Below, one piece after another: positions 27,069 through 36,408 of a DNA stretch of 64,000 nucleotides. The stretch covers positions 682,001 through 746,000 of the forward strand of contig JAWKLF010000001.1 in the NCBI GenBank assembly GCA_041392835.1. Direction: 5' to 3'. Every line of letters begins with the position of its first letter. Within the stretch, counting starts at the first letter, position 1. Position numbers and translations under genes: made by a program. The notes below the pieces were generated by a model. It made no database searches and had not been told where the DNA came from. It was given only the letters and a program-made list of their open reading frames with translations. Source of the stretch: OLB11 sp041392835. GTDB taxonomy: Bacteria; Bacteroidota; Bacteroidia; Chitinophagales; Chitinophagaceae.

Positions 27069-28178
27069 TTAATCCCATCGAAATACTTTTACAGCTATAG
27101 CATATACCAAAATAATCCAAATACAAAGTATGCCTATAGGCATCCAACATTGCAAAAGGGTTTTGCCTTCAAAAGCAATAGCCCTCATGGCATTGTTGAG
27201 TTGAGTAAGTGGTAAAAAATTGCAGATGGGTTGAAGCCAATTTGGAAAATTGCTAGTACTTAAAAATACCCCTGAAAGCAATAGCTGAGGCATAGTAATC
27301 ATGTTGGCTAAGGGTGGTATCATGGCATCATTTTTGGCCAAACTGCTTATGACAAAGCCCATACCCAAAAATAGAATAAGTCCTAAAACGGATAACGCAA
27401 TCATTTGAAAAAAAGTGTACCAACCATGTACTAAAGTAAAATGAAAAGCCAAATAGCCAACCCCAATAATGATGGCGGCTGAGAGTATTTGTAAAAATAG
27501 TCGAGATAAACCTTCGGAAATAATAATGTGAATACGCTTTACTGGCGTTGCATAAAAACGTTTTAATACCAAGTTTTGACGTAGTGTAAAAAATAAAAAG
27601 GAGGTGCCAAAAATGCCCGCAGACATTAAAGAAAAACCCAACATGCCAGGAAGAAAAAAATCAAGATACTTATAGGGCCTACCCTCAATCAATTTTTTTT
27701 CGCTTATGCTTGCCATTGTTTGATTGTTTGGATAATACATGCGATTGAGTGTATCAACTATAGAAGCTATCATTTGCTTGGCTACTAAGCGGTCATTGCC
27801 TGCTGCTAAGCTACTTTGTAATTCTATCTGATAAGGTACTTTATAAATAGTAGGGTCTTGTTTTTTGATAGATACAATAGCGGCTATTTTTCCTTTTTTT
27901 AAATCTTCTAATTTTTTTTCTTCTGTATCATAATCGAGCATTTGTATGGTAGGTATATTCTTTAGTGTTAAAGCAAAAGGGTTGAGCGTGTCAGCCTTTT
28001 TATGAAATGCCATTTTTAAACTAAAGCCACCTTCGCTCATGACACCAAAAGCTATGATAAACAAAAGCGGAAAAGCAATACTAAAAAATAAAGCTGAAGG
28101 GCTTTTGAGCATAGCCGCAAAACTCCCCTTTGTGAGAGCCTTTAATGCTGTAAATTGACTGTATCTTTTGTTAGGCAT
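27069..28178 (-). CDS. ABC-2 type transporter permease
   Basis: Inner-membrane permease of the ABC-2 superfamily (YhaP/DrrB-like). The 369 residues show one N-terminal transmembrane helix (about 27-47, ALFFSIAFPLLFIIAFGVM), a ~130-residue extracytoplasmic domain (about 50-170) and a C-terminal five-helix block (about 175-365) with FLPGMLGFSLMSAG and LLSGVFLSTSNFPNWLQP, the family's conserved loop. This architecture belongs to drug or polysaccharide/protein-export ABC systems. No ATPase gene is adjacent on either side, so its partner must be elsewhere. It starts five bases after the stop of the outer-membrane protein gene upstream, so they are probably co-transcribed. Confidence 0.85.
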   Translation of the reverse strand: MPNKRYSQFTALKALTKGSFAAMLKSPSALFFSIAFPLLFIIAFGVMSEGGFSLKMAFHKKADTLNPFALTLKNIPTIQMLDYDTEEKKLEDLKKGKIAAIVSIKKQDPTIYKVPYQIELQSSLAAGNDRLVAKQMIASIVDTLNRMYYPNNQTMASISEKKLIEGRPYKYLDFFLPGMLGFSLMSAGIFGTSFLFFTLRQNLVLKRFYATPVKRIHIIISEGLSRLFLQILSAAIIIGVGYLAFHFTLVHGWYTFFQMIALSVLGLILFLGMGFVISSLAKNDAMIPPLANMITMPQLLLSGVFLSTSNFPNWLQPICNFLPLTQLNNAMRAIAFEGKTLLQCWMPIGILCIWIILVYAIAVKVFRWD

Positions 28179-28183
28179 GGAGC

Positions 28184-28825
28184 TTATCGCATATTAAACA
28201 AGTCTAGCATAAGAGCAAAACGCACATCCAATGTTTGATAATAGGGCGAATTCGGATTTTGTATAACGTCATATCCCACCATGATAGCAGAATAACCATA
28301 TTCGCTGATGCGTTGTCCATAGCCAGCACCTAGTATTACAGCGGGTACCATGTAGCGTATAGAGTTGTCAATCAGTTTGCCTTGTGTATTGTATGTAAAG
28401 CTGGAATTAGTAATATATTTTGTAGAAATTATTTCGGGTTGAAAATTGAGTATAAATGTATTGGCTATCATATATCTTGCAAATACAGATACGCTATAGA
28501 TAGGTACTTTGAGTTTAAATGTTTCATTAATGTTGGCTACAGGATTGTAATAATCAAAAGCTTGTTGATAATACGTAAAACCCAATGTAGTTCCTACATG
28601 AAAGTTTTTACTAAGCATGTAGCCCAAGGATGGATTGATTGTAAACGAAAATTGTCGTTGGCCTGCCGAAAAACCTATGCCAGGGCCAATTAAGAGTTTT
28701 GTTTTATCAAAACCTGATTTCTTTTTTTTCTTTTGGCTATATTGAATACTTAATTCATTTTGGTGTGCCCATGTTTGAGGTTGTAGTGTAGCAAGTAGAA
28801 TTAGAATTAAAAAAATATGTTTCAT
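28184..28825 (-). CDS. Outer-membrane beta-barrel protein (OMP_b-brl-like)
   Basis: A 213-residue envelope protein of unknown role. Signal peptide (MKHIFLILILLATL...TWAHQ) followed by a Lys-rich stretch (KKKKKSGF) and about eight amphipathic strands (GPGIGFSAGQ, HVGTTLGFTYYQQ, YSVSVFARYMIAN, VILGAGYGQRI, SAIMVGYDVIQN) ending DVRFALMLDLF, consistent with a small eight-stranded barrel. The frame reaches back to 28873, but ATG 28825 starts the signal peptide. Its stop lies five bases from the ABC-2 permease start, suggesting one transcript; whether the two proteins cooperate in export across both membranes is only a guess. Confidence 0.75.
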   Translation of the reverse strand: MKHIFLILILLATLQPQTWAHQNELSIQYSQKKKKKSGFDKTKLLIGPGIGFSAGQRQFSFTINPSLGYMLSKNFHVGTTLGFTYYQQAFDYYNPVANINETFKLKVPIYSVSVFARYMIANTFILNFQPEIISTKYITNSSFTYNTQGKLIDNSIRYMVPAVILGAGYGQRISEYGYSAIMVGYDVIQNPNSPYYQTLDVRFALMLDLFNMR

Positions 28826-28976
28826 GTTTACTTTATTTAATAAAAGAGAAAAACGATTCCCCCTTTTTGCCATGTAAAAGTACCATAAGAAGTGAAAATC
28901 TATGCAATCAATATGTAAAAGAAAGGTGTATAAAATTTAATAGGCTAACAAATGAATTTTCTTACATTCGTGGCAC

Positions 28977-31577
28977 ATGGCAAAATCGAGTGGCGATACC
29001 CCTTTAATGCAGCAACACAAAGCAATCAAGAGTAAATATCCTGATGCTATATTGTTATTTAGAGTAGGCGATTTTTATGAAACCTTTGGTTCTGATGCCG
29101 TAGTGGCCTCTAAAGTTTTAGGCATTACATTGACAAAAAGAAATAATGGGGCAGCTTCCGAAAGTGAGTTAGCGGGCTTTCCACATCATGCTTTGGATAC
29201 CTATTTGCATAAGTTAGTAAAAGCTGGTTATAGAGTGGCAGTATGCGATCAGCTGGAAGACCCAAAACAAACCAAAGGCATAGTAAAAAGAGGTGTTACC
29301 GAATTAGTAACACCGGGTACTGCTACCAACGAAAAATTGTTAGAAAATAATACGAATAATTTTTTAGCGGCTATCTATTTTCAAGAAAAAGAGTTTGGAA
29401 TAGCCTTTGTAGATGTTTCTACAGGCGAATTTTTTTGTACAGAAGGCAATGTAGAATATATTGATAAACTGCTTCAGAGTTTTAAACCTTCGGAAGTATT
29501 ATTTCCGAAAGGAAAGCAAAACGTATTTAAAGAATATTTTGGTATCAAATACTATACTTATCCTTTAGATGAATGGATTTTTTCTTCTCAATATGCTAGC
29601 GATATTTTATTGGCTCACTTTCAAACAACATCTTTAAAAGGTTTTAGTATAGATGATTTGCCTTGGGCTATTATAGCAGCTGGTGCTATTTTACATTATT
29701 TAAAAGATACAGAGCATCAGCAGTTAGGTCACATTACCTCCATTAAGCGAATCACAAGAAATGATTTTTTATGGATGGATCGTTTTACGATTCAAAATTT
29801 AGAGTTGCTCGATAGTAATCGCATAGGAGGTACTACCTTATTGCAAGTAATAGATAATACTACCTCGCCTATGGGCTCGAGGCTTATGCGCCGTTGGTTA
29901 ATGCTACCACTACAAGACCTACATAAAATTAATGAACGATTAGATACATGTACTTTTTTGATTGAACATGCAGATATAAAAGAGCATATCATTCATCATT
30001 TAAAGTTGATAGGCGATATAGAACGTATTGTGGCTAGAATACCGTTAAAGAAAATCACACCACGAGAAGTGTTACAGTTAGCCAAAGGATTACTCCAAAT
30101 TCAAGAAATAAAAAAAATACTAACCCACACGCCTAATACATGGCTAGCGCGATTAAACGAACAATTAAATCCATGTGCTTCTATACAGCAAGCTATTATG
30201 GATACCTTAGTCGATGCGCCTCCAGCCTTAGCCAACAAAGGAGGTCTGATACGTCAGGGTGTAGATAGTGAGTTGGACGAATTGCGATATATTTCTACGA
30301 ATAGTAAAGAACATTTGTTGCAAATACAACAACGCGAAATAGAAGCTACTGGAATTTCGTCTTTAAAAATTTCATTTAATAATGTCTTTGGATATTATTT
30401 AGAAGTAACGAATACGCATAAAGATAAAGTGCCAGCTACGTGGATACGAAAACAAACTTTGGCCAATGCCGAACGATATATAACACCAGAACTTAAAGAG
30501 TATGAACAAAAAATTTTAGGGGCTGAAGAAAAAATGATAGCCTTAGAAGCGCAATTGTATGATAAACTTTTACATAGTCTGATAGAATATATAGAACCAA
30601 TACAATTAAATGCCCAATTGCTTGCACAGGCCGATTGTATTACATGTTTTGCCAACAATGCTATCAAATTCAATTATACTAAGCCTCTTATCAGCGAAAG
30701 TGAAAATTTAAATATTACCAATGGGCGTCACCCCGTGATAGAACACCATTTGCCTGTAGGCGAAGCCTATGTAGCCAATTCAGTTTTTTTTGATAAGCAA
30801 CAACAACAAATTCTTATCATAACGGGCCCTAACATGAGTGGTAAAAGTGCCTTGTTGAGGCAAACAGTACTCATCACCTTATTGGCGCATGTAGGTAGCT
30901 ATGTGCCAGCACAGCATGCTGCCATACCCTTAACCGATAAGATATTTACAAGGGTTGGGGCCTCCGACAATTTGAGCGGTGGCGAAAGCACCTTTATGGT
31001 AGAAATGAATGAAACAGCTAGCATTATTAATAATGTCAGTGAACGTAGTTTGATAGTACTCGATGAAATAGGAAGAGGCACTAGCACCTTTGATGGCATA
31101 TCGATAGCATGGAGTATAGTAGAGTTTTTGCACGACCATAGCACTAAGCCTATGACTTTGTTTGCTACCCATTACCACGAACTAAATGAATTGGAAAACA
31201 AATTAGAACGAGTTAAAAATTATCATATTACTCATCAGGAGCTTGGCAATAAAATTATCTTTTTAAGAAAATTAGCACAAGGAGGTAGTACACACAGCTT
31301 TGGCTTACATGTAGCACGTATGGCTGGTATGCCACCCGAATTAGTAGAGCGTGCCAACGAAATTTTAGCTTTGCTAGAAGAAAAAAATATTCATTCTCGT
31401 TTGCAAAATCAAGTTAAAAAAATCAATACAAATCAATACCAACTAAATATTTTTGATGGCTTGGCTGATGATTTAAAACGTATAAAAGAAATATTAGAAG
31501 GTGTAGAAATCAATGCCTTAACGCCTGTAGATGCTTTGATGAAATTAAATGAACTCAAGGGTATAGTAAAACAATAA
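28977..31577 (+). CDS. mutS: DNA mismatch repair protein MutS
   Basis: Recognises mispaired bases and small loops and recruits MutL in an ATP-dependent way. The 866 residues match the usual MutS length. The mismatch-wedge motif F33-Y34-E35 is in VGDFYETF; the connector and lever domains follow; the ATPase has Walker A GPNMSGKS (617-624, K623), signature DNLSGGESTF, Walker B LIVLDEIGRGTS and switch FATHYHEL; the C-terminal helix-turn-helix dimer region is present. It starts at ATG 28977 and is monocistronic, ending at a small terminator that overlaps the THX gene on the other strand. It appears intact, so a mutator state is not expected from it. Confidence 0.97.
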   Translation: MAKSSGDTPLMQQHKAIKSKYPDAILLFRVGDFYETFGSDAVVASKVLGITLTKRNNGAASESELAGFPHHALDTYLHKLVKAGYRVAVCDQLEDPKQTKGIVKRGVTELVTPGTATNEKLLENNTNNFLAAIYFQEKEFGIAFVDVSTGEFFCTEGNVEYIDKLLQSFKPSEVLFPKGKQNVFKEYFGIKYYTYPLDEWIFSSQYASDILLAHFQTTSLKGFSIDDLPWAIIAAGAILHYLKDTEHQQLGHITSIKRITRNDFLWMDRFTIQNLELLDSNRIGGTTLLQVIDNTTSPMGSRLMRRWLMLPLQDLHKINERLDTCTFLIEHADIKEHIIHHLKLIGDIERIVARIPLKKITPREVLQLAKGLLQIQEIKKILTHTPNTWLARLNEQLNPCASIQQAIMDTLVDAPPALANKGGLIRQGVDSELDELRYISTNSKEHLLQIQQREIEATGISSLKISFNNVFGYYLEVTNTHKDKVPATWIRKQTLANAERYITPELKEYEQKILGAEEKMIALEAQLYDKLLHSLIEYIEPIQLNAQLLAQADCITCFANNAIKFNYTKPLISESENLNITNGRHPVIEHHLPVGEAYVANSVFFDKQQQQILIITGPNMSGKSALLRQTVLITLLAHVGSYVPAQHAAIPLTDKIFTRVGASDNLSGGESTFMVEMNETASIINNVSERSLIVLDEIGRGTSTFDGISIAWSIVEFLHDHSTKPMTLFATHYHELNELENKLERVKNYHITHQELGNKIIFLRKLAQGGSTHSFGLHVARMAGMPPELVERANEILALLEEKNIHSRLQNQVKKINTNQYQLNIFDGLADDLKRIKEILEGVEINALTPVDALMKLNELKGIVKQ

Positions 31578-31581
31578 AAAA

Positions 31582-31614
31582 AAGAAAGCTTATGCTTTCT
31601 TCTCTACTTTTTTT
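31582..31614 (+). terminator. Terminator between mutS and rpsThx
   Basis: Stem AAGAAAGC/GCTTTCTT with loop TTAT and a following pyrimidine-T tract; A-rich on the other side, so it may act in both directions. It overlaps the THX stop codon. Confidence 0.6.
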
Positions 31615-31697
31615 ACACGAGCCGCACGCGGTCTGTGTTTGCCAAAAGAGCCTTTAAATATTTTGCCTCTTTTTGTTTTTTTGTCGCCTCTTCCCAT
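31590..31697 (-). CDS. 30S ribosomal protein THX
   Basis: A 35-residue, very basic protein: MGRGDKKTKRGKIFKGSFGK then HRPRAARVKKVEKKA. The MGKGDKKTKRGKIF-G-G-RPR pattern is the THX (bTHX) family signature; the protein sits in the 30S head and stabilises it in Thermus and Bacteroidota. The start ATG 31697 is the only possible one for the motif. It lies between mutS (convergent) and the 2-hydroxyacid dehydrogenase gene. Confidence 0.92.
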   Translation of the reverse strand: MGRGDKKTKRGKIFKGSFGKHRPRAARVKKVEKKA

Positions 31698-31741
31698 AGT
31701 TAGTGTGTATTTAAAGTACAAATATAAGGCATTTCCTACAA

Positions 31742-32659
31742 TTACATGGGGAGTTGACTAATTTGTGCTTCTAATTCTTGACACATTTTTTCTATAGCAT
31801 CGTGTGTGTATCCAGCTATGTGTGGTGTAAGAATTACATTGTGTTGTAATAATTGTTGTAAAGGATACTCATGTTTCAAAAATTGTTTGATGTTTTTTTC
31901 CTCTTCTAATACATCTATACAAGCACCCAGAATTTTTTTGCTTTCTAAACCTTTTAATACAGTAGTAGTGGGTATCACAGCACCTCTGCTTACATTCATC
32001 AATATATGTGCTTTGGCCATTTGATTCATAAAAGTTTCATCATAATAGTGTTTTGTCTCTTCATTTAGAGGCACATGGAAAGAAAGAACATCGGCTTCTT
32101 GCATGAGCTTTTGAAGGCTTACTTCTTGTATAATTTCATCCGAAAAACCAGACTTGTATTTATCGTAGGCTAGTATATGTGGTGTAAAGGCTTTTAGTTT
32201 TTTTGCAAAGGCGCTTCCTGTATGTCCATAGCCTATAATGCCAACAGTCAATCGAGCAAGCTCTATACCTCTATTTTCTTCACGCATCCATTGTCTTTGC
32301 TTTATTTCCTGAAAAGCTCGATGAATATTGTGTAATAAGCTCAAAAGCATGCCCACACTATGCTCGGCTACAGCATTGGCTATACCTTGAGGTGAACTAA
32401 AATATGCAATATGGTGTTTATCGCAATAAGCTGTATCTATTATTTCCATGCCAGAGCCTAAGCGGCCTATCCATTTTAGAGAGCTATATTTTCTTAACGT
32501 TTCTTCATTCAAATGCAATTTGTTTGAGGTAATAATGCCTATTATGTTTTCCAAAACATAGCTATGCACATCATCTATATAAATGAGTTCATAGAAATTT
32601 GATTGCAAAAAATTTTTAAACCTTGTTGAAATAGGAGCAGCAATGAGCACTTTTTCCAT
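31742..32659 (-). CDS. D-2-hydroxyacid dehydrogenase (SerA-like)
   Basis: NAD-dependent oxidoreductase of the D-isomer-specific 2-hydroxyacid dehydrogenase family. The 305 residues lack the ACT/regulatory domain of true 3-phosphoglycerate dehydrogenases, so the substrate may be phosphoglycerate, glyoxylate/hydroxypyruvate or a related acid. The NAD motif is GIIGYGHTGSAF (about 140-151); the catalytic arginine is in MNVSRGAVIP (about 217); the Glu is in DVLEEE; the catalytic His is in LTPHIAGYTHDAI (about 280). ATG 32659 is five bases after a perfect TANNTTTG box. It is followed upstream by rsmA on the same strand with 18 bases between. Confidence 0.88.
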   Translation of the reverse strand: MEKVLIAAPISTRFKNFLQSNFYELIYIDDVHSYVLENIIGIITSNKLHLNEETLRKYSSLKWIGRLGSGMEIIDTAYCDKHHIAYFSSPQGIANAVAEHSVGMLLSLLHNIHRAFQEIKQRQWMREENRGIELARLTVGIIGYGHTGSAFAKKLKAFTPHILAYDKYKSGFSDEIIQEVSLQKLMQEADVLSFHVPLNEETKHYYDETFMNQMAKAHILMNVSRGAVIPTTTVLKGLESKKILGACIDVLEEEKNIKQFLKHEYPLQQLLQHNVILTPHIAGYTHDAIEKMCQELEAQISQLPM

Positions 32660-32664
32660 AAGAA

Positions 32665-32672
32665 CAAAGGTA
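32665..32672 (-). promoter_or_regulatory. TANNTTTG box of the 2-hydroxyacid dehydrogenase gene
   Basis: TACCTTTG on the minus strand ends five bases before the ATG, again implying a leaderless transcript. It lies in the 18-base gap after rsmA, so the gene need not depend on rsmA transcription. Confidence 0.5.
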
Positions 32673-32677
32673 TATCA

Positions 32678-33439
32678 TTAAGCCGATTGTAGGGTGTGGA
32701 ATAAGCCTACAAAGTCACCTACTGCTAATTGTTCAGCACGTTTAGAAAATACTTCGCCTTGAAGTAAATCTATAGGGTAAAAAGATTTCAGACTATTTCG
32801 CAATGTTTTTCTTCGTTGGTTAAAGCTTGCTTTGACCAACGTTTTAAACTTTTTATAGTCTTCTTTTTTTATAAATGGATTTTCCTTTTTTTGTAAACGT
32901 ATCACACCCGAGTTTACATTGGGTGGTGGTGTAAAACTCGAAGGCGCTACATCAAAGAGATAATCAATATCATAAAAGCATTGTGTAAGTACACTCAATA
33001 TACCATATACCTTAGAGCCATGTGCCGAAGCAATACGTTGGGCAACTTCTTTTTGAAACATACCTACCACTTCATGTATGGCATCGCTATGCTCCAAAAT
33101 ATGAAACATAATTTGAGAGGAAATATTGTATGGAAAATTTCCTATCAGGGCAGTTCCTTGGGGGTATTGCATAGCAAGCTGTAGTATGTCGCTATGTATA
33201 ATATTGTTTTTTAATGTAGGGTAAGTTTTTATTAAATAATCAACTTTTTCTTTATCTATTTCAATACATTGAAAGCTTTCAAATTGTCGTTCGATTAAAT
33301 ATTTTGTAATGGCACCTCCTCCAGGTCCAATTTCTGTTACTATATTATTTTTAGCTATTAGCGAAGCCACTATTTTTTTAGATATGGTTTCGTCGTGTAA
33401 AAAATGTTGTCCTAAGGATTTTTTTAAGGTATATGACAT
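32678..33439 (-). CDS. rsmA: 16S rRNA (adenine1518-N6/adenine1519-N6)-dimethyltransferase
   Basis: KsgA/RsmA dimethylates two adjacent adenines in the 3' hairpin of 16S rRNA late in 30S assembly. The 253 residues show the N-terminal KKSLGQHFLHD (about 6-17), SAM motif I TEIGPGGGAITKYL (about 36-49), acidic motif II CIEIDKEKVD, and catalytic motif IV GNFPYNISSQI (about 98-108, N-x-P-Y). The C-terminal helical domain includes FTPPPNVNSGVIRL and FNQRRKTLRNSL. It appears intact. Confidence 0.96.
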   Translation of the reverse strand: MSYTLKKSLGQHFLHDETISKKIVASLIAKNNIVTEIGPGGGAITKYLIERQFESFQCIEIDKEKVDYLIKTYPTLKNNIIHSDILQLAMQYPQGTALIGNFPYNISSQIMFHILEHSDAIHEVVGMFQKEVAQRIASAHGSKVYGILSVLTQCFYDIDYLFDVAPSSFTPPPNVNSGVIRLQKKENPFIKKEDYKKFKTLVKASFNQRRKTLRNSLKSFYPIDLLQGEVFSKRAEQLAVGDFVGLFHTLQSA

Positions 33440-33475
33440 GTGCTTAGTGTGTAGGTCTATTGCAATATGAATAGA

Positions 33476-34939
33476 TCAATACTTTTCAAAGGTATAGTTT
33501 ACATCGCAATGAATTTGATCATTCGCTTGCACACTATCGTTTAAATAATACACAAAATATATTTTATTCATACTACCACCATTGCGGTCTTGCAAACTTA
33601 TTTTTTTTGTAAATGAGGGGCTACTACTCGTAATTTTCCAATGGCTTGTAGTATTGCGAACTATTGCCGATGTGCTAAAGTCGCTATAGGAAGCTCCCTG
33701 ATCGCCATCCAATGTATAGGTAATGCCATTTATTTCGCCTTCGTTCATGTCATTATTAACAGATAACTGAGGTATGTATCCAGCCGATACAAATCCGGCA
33801 TGAGTCCAAGTATAGTCATAATGAATTTGCAAACCTACTTCTGGAACCCAATTAATTTCTTGTGTATATTCCGAAACAGGCGTGTTATTGGCTTTGCATG
33901 TACTATTGATAAGCAATTTTGCCTGATTACATTTTAAGAATTCATCAATATTTAAAAAATTTACAGGATTGTTGTTGACATACAATGTCAGATTGTTTAG
34001 ATATTGAGAGCTGGCATGTCCTACCCATGTGTTAGCAGAAAATCCTGAAGGTGTAAATGAAAATGCAAAATTAATATCGGATGCTACTTCCATACTCACA
34101 CCATCCTGATTGGGTTCGAACTGTGCGTTAGGGTAGTGCCCAATTCGTTGTGTACTATCGTTGTACCATATGCCAGCAATCAAAAATTGACTATTGCCCA
34201 TGGTATTACTATAGGGTAATGTTTTAAAGGTAATCGAATGCGTTCCAGGGCTTAAATTGTCTGCAAGCAATACTCTTCGGGTTTTACCAAAAAGCTCATC
34301 AACAGTTATTATACTGTCGGGAGCATGTTGTCTATAAATTCTATCTGTAGGGTTTAAGGTACCACCATTGTTTGTCAAACAAGTTGCTGGCAACATATTT
34401 TGATTGATTAATTCTTGGGCTGTTGGAAGTTTATTAGCCAAATTTTTATTGCCATCTATATCTACTACGGCATAGTAGGCCGAAGTATTGATTTTGTCAT
34501 AAATACCTATTTTACTGCAATCATTGCTGGTAGTAAACTTCATAGTAGCACCTACATCTGTAGTAGTATAGTATTTTCCAGCATAAATTTTATTGTCGTA
34601 TGTAGCATTCCATTTGCCATTTTGAGTCGAAGTGGAAGCTGCTTTGCCTCCCAGTATATTTAAAACGGTGTATGAAATAAGTTCTGGAGATTGGCTACCA
34701 CTACTATTTTCCAAATATCCTAAGTGAAATAAAATAGCATAGTTTTGATATTGATAAGCTATAGCATAATAGGGCATAGTACTGATATTTTTTTTGAGTA
34801 CTATAATAGGGCTTTTTGTATAATTGTCCTCAATGATTTGATTGATCTGAGGTAGTAAATTGGGAAATAGAGTACTATTGCTTTTTTGACAAGAAAAAAA
34901 GAGTAGCGGCACAAAAATAAATAGCATTATTTTTTTCAT
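33476..34939 (-). CDS. Uncharacterised lipoprotein
   Basis: A 487-residue lipoprotein with signal peptide and lipobox (MKKIMLFIFVPLLFFSC, Cys about 17). I do not recognise the family. The mature part starts with a helix-prone region (about 20-70), has aromatic-rich beta segments throughout, a motif pair NLSPGTHSITFKTLPYSN and FLIAGIWYNDSTQRIG, and a C-terminal beta region (about 370-487; GLQIHYDYTWTHAG, ITYTLDGDQGASYSDFST) ending DVNYTFEKY. The composition suggests a surface or periplasmic beta-sandwich protein. It lies 34 bases downstream of accC on the same strand and could be read through from it. Confidence 0.65.
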   Translation of the reverse strand: MKKIMLFIFVPLLFFSCQKSNSTLFPNLLPQINQIIEDNYTKSPIIVLKKNISTMPYYAIAYQYQNYAILFHLGYLENSSGSQSPELISYTVLNILGGKAASTSTQNGKWNATYDNKIYAGKYYTTTDVGATMKFTTSNDCSKIGIYDKINTSAYYAVVDIDGNKNLANKLPTAQELINQNMLPATCLTNNGGTLNPTDRIYRQHAPDSIITVDELFGKTRRVLLADNLSPGTHSITFKTLPYSNTMGNSQFLIAGIWYNDSTQRIGHYPNAQFEPNQDGVSMEVASDINFAFSFTPSGFSANTWVGHASSQYLNNLTLYVNNNPVNFLNIDEFLKCNQAKLLINSTCKANNTPVSEYTQEINWVPEVGLQIHYDYTWTHAGFVSAGYIPQLSVNNDMNEGEINGITYTLDGDQGASYSDFSTSAIVRNTTSHWKITSSSPSFTKKISLQDRNGGSMNKIYFVYYLNDSVQANDQIHCDVNYTFEKY

Positions 34940-34973
34940 GAATACAACATTAGTATGATGAAGTTAAAGAAAT

Positions 34974-36311
34974 TTACTTTAATTCAAACGTTTCCATGAA
35001 TTTAGTAGTAAAGTTTCCTTTTCTAAAATCTTCATTTTGCATCAATTGTTGATGAAATGGAATAGTGGTTTTAATGCCTTCTATTACATATTCACTTAAT
35101 GCTCTACTCATTGTATTGATAGCTTCGTCGCGTGTTTGGGCTACAGCAATAATTTTTGCAATCATAGAGTCGTAGTAAGGAGGTATAGAATATCCAGCAT
35201 AAATATGAGAATCTACTCGCACGCCATGCCCACCTGGGGTGTGCAATACTGTGATTTTTCCTGGAGAAGGTCTAAAGTCATTATAAGGGTCTTCGGCATT
35301 GATTCTACATTCTATGGCGTGTAACTTAGGTTCATAGTTTTTGCCTGAAATAGGTACGCCACCAGCTATTTTTATTTGCTCTTTGATGAGGTCATAGTTG
35401 ATTACTTCTTCGGTTACGCAATGTTCTACTTGAATACGAGTATTCATTTCCATAAAATAGAAATTTCGATGTTTGTCAACCAAAAATTCGACGGTGCCCA
35501 CACCTTCGTAGTTAATAGCACTTGCAGCTTTGATAGCTGCATCACCCATTTTTTTGCGAAGCTCGGGTGTCATAAAAGGCGATGGACTTTCTTCTACTAA
35601 CTTTTGATGCCTGCGTTGTATAGAACAATCTCTTTCGCTCAGATGACACACTTTGCCATATTGATCGCCAGCTACTTGTATCTCTATATGGCGAGGTTCT
35701 TCTACAAATTTTTCCATGTAGATGCCATCATTTTTAAATGAAGTAGCAGCTTCCATTTTGGCACTTTCAAATGCTTTTTCCATTTCGTCTGCTTTCCAAA
35801 CTATGCGCATACCTTTTCCACCTCCACCTGCTGTAGCTTTGATCATCACAGGATAGCCCATTTTTTTTGCTTCTTTTTTAGCGTGGTCTACACTTTCGAG
35901 CAAGCCTTCGCTACCTGGCACCACAGGTACACCCGCTTTAATCATGGTTTCTTTGGCGGTAATTTTATCGCCCATAGAATTAATCATGGCTGGTGTGGGT
36001 CCAATAAATTTTATTTGGTGTTGGCCACATATATCAGCAAAGTTGGCATTTTCGGCCAAAAATCCATAGCCTGGATGTATAGCATCGGCATTGGTAATTT
36101 CTGCTGCAGCCATGAGGTGAGGAATGTTTAAATAAGAGTCAGAGCCAGCAGGCTTACCTATACACACAGCCTCATCGGCAAATCGCACATGCAAACTGTC
36201 TTTGTCGGCAGTAGAATATACGGCTACTGTAGGTATGCCCATTTCTTTGCACGTTCTAATAATGCGTAATGCAATTTCGCCCCTGTTGGCTATTAAAATT
36301 TTTTTAAACAT
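34974..36311 (-). CDS. accC: Acetyl-CoA carboxylase, biotin carboxylase subunit
   Basis: ATP-dependent carboxylation of biotin on the carrier protein, first half-reaction of acetyl-CoA carboxylase in fatty-acid synthesis. The 445 residues match AccC. The N-terminal fold has KILIANRGEIALRIIRT; the ATP-grasp domain (about 115-310) has the Gly-rich loop KATAGGGGKGMRIV (about 160-173), HIEIQVAGDQYG, the ERDCSIQRRHQKLVEESPSP motif, EFLVDKHRNFYFMEMNTRIQ and the catalytic VEH; the C-terminal domain follows. It lies downstream of accB with a 97-base gap. Confidence 0.97.
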   Translation of the reverse strand: MFKKILIANRGEIALRIIRTCKEMGIPTVAVYSTADKDSLHVRFADEAVCIGKPAGSDSYLNIPHLMAAAEITNADAIHPGYGFLAENANFADICGQHQIKFIGPTPAMINSMGDKITAKETMIKAGVPVVPGSEGLLESVDHAKKEAKKMGYPVMIKATAGGGGKGMRIVWKADEMEKAFESAKMEAATSFKNDGIYMEKFVEEPRHIEIQVAGDQYGKVCHLSERDCSIQRRHQKLVEESPSPFMTPELRKKMGDAAIKAASAINYEGVGTVEFLVDKHRNFYFMEMNTRIQVEHCVTEEVINYDLIKEQIKIAGGVPISGKNYEPKLHAIECRINAEDPYNDFRPSPGKITVLHTPGGHGVRVDSHIYAGYSIPPYYDSMIAKIIAVAQTRDEAINTMSRALSEYVIEGIKTTIPFHQQLMQNEDFRKGNFTTKFMETFELK

Positions 36312-36408
36312 GGTTAGCTATTTTTGGCAAGTGAATATATTAAAATTATTGGATTTGAAAGCAACTTGACATTTCAAAATCACAATAAAGTAAGCTAAAA
36401 ATAAAAAA

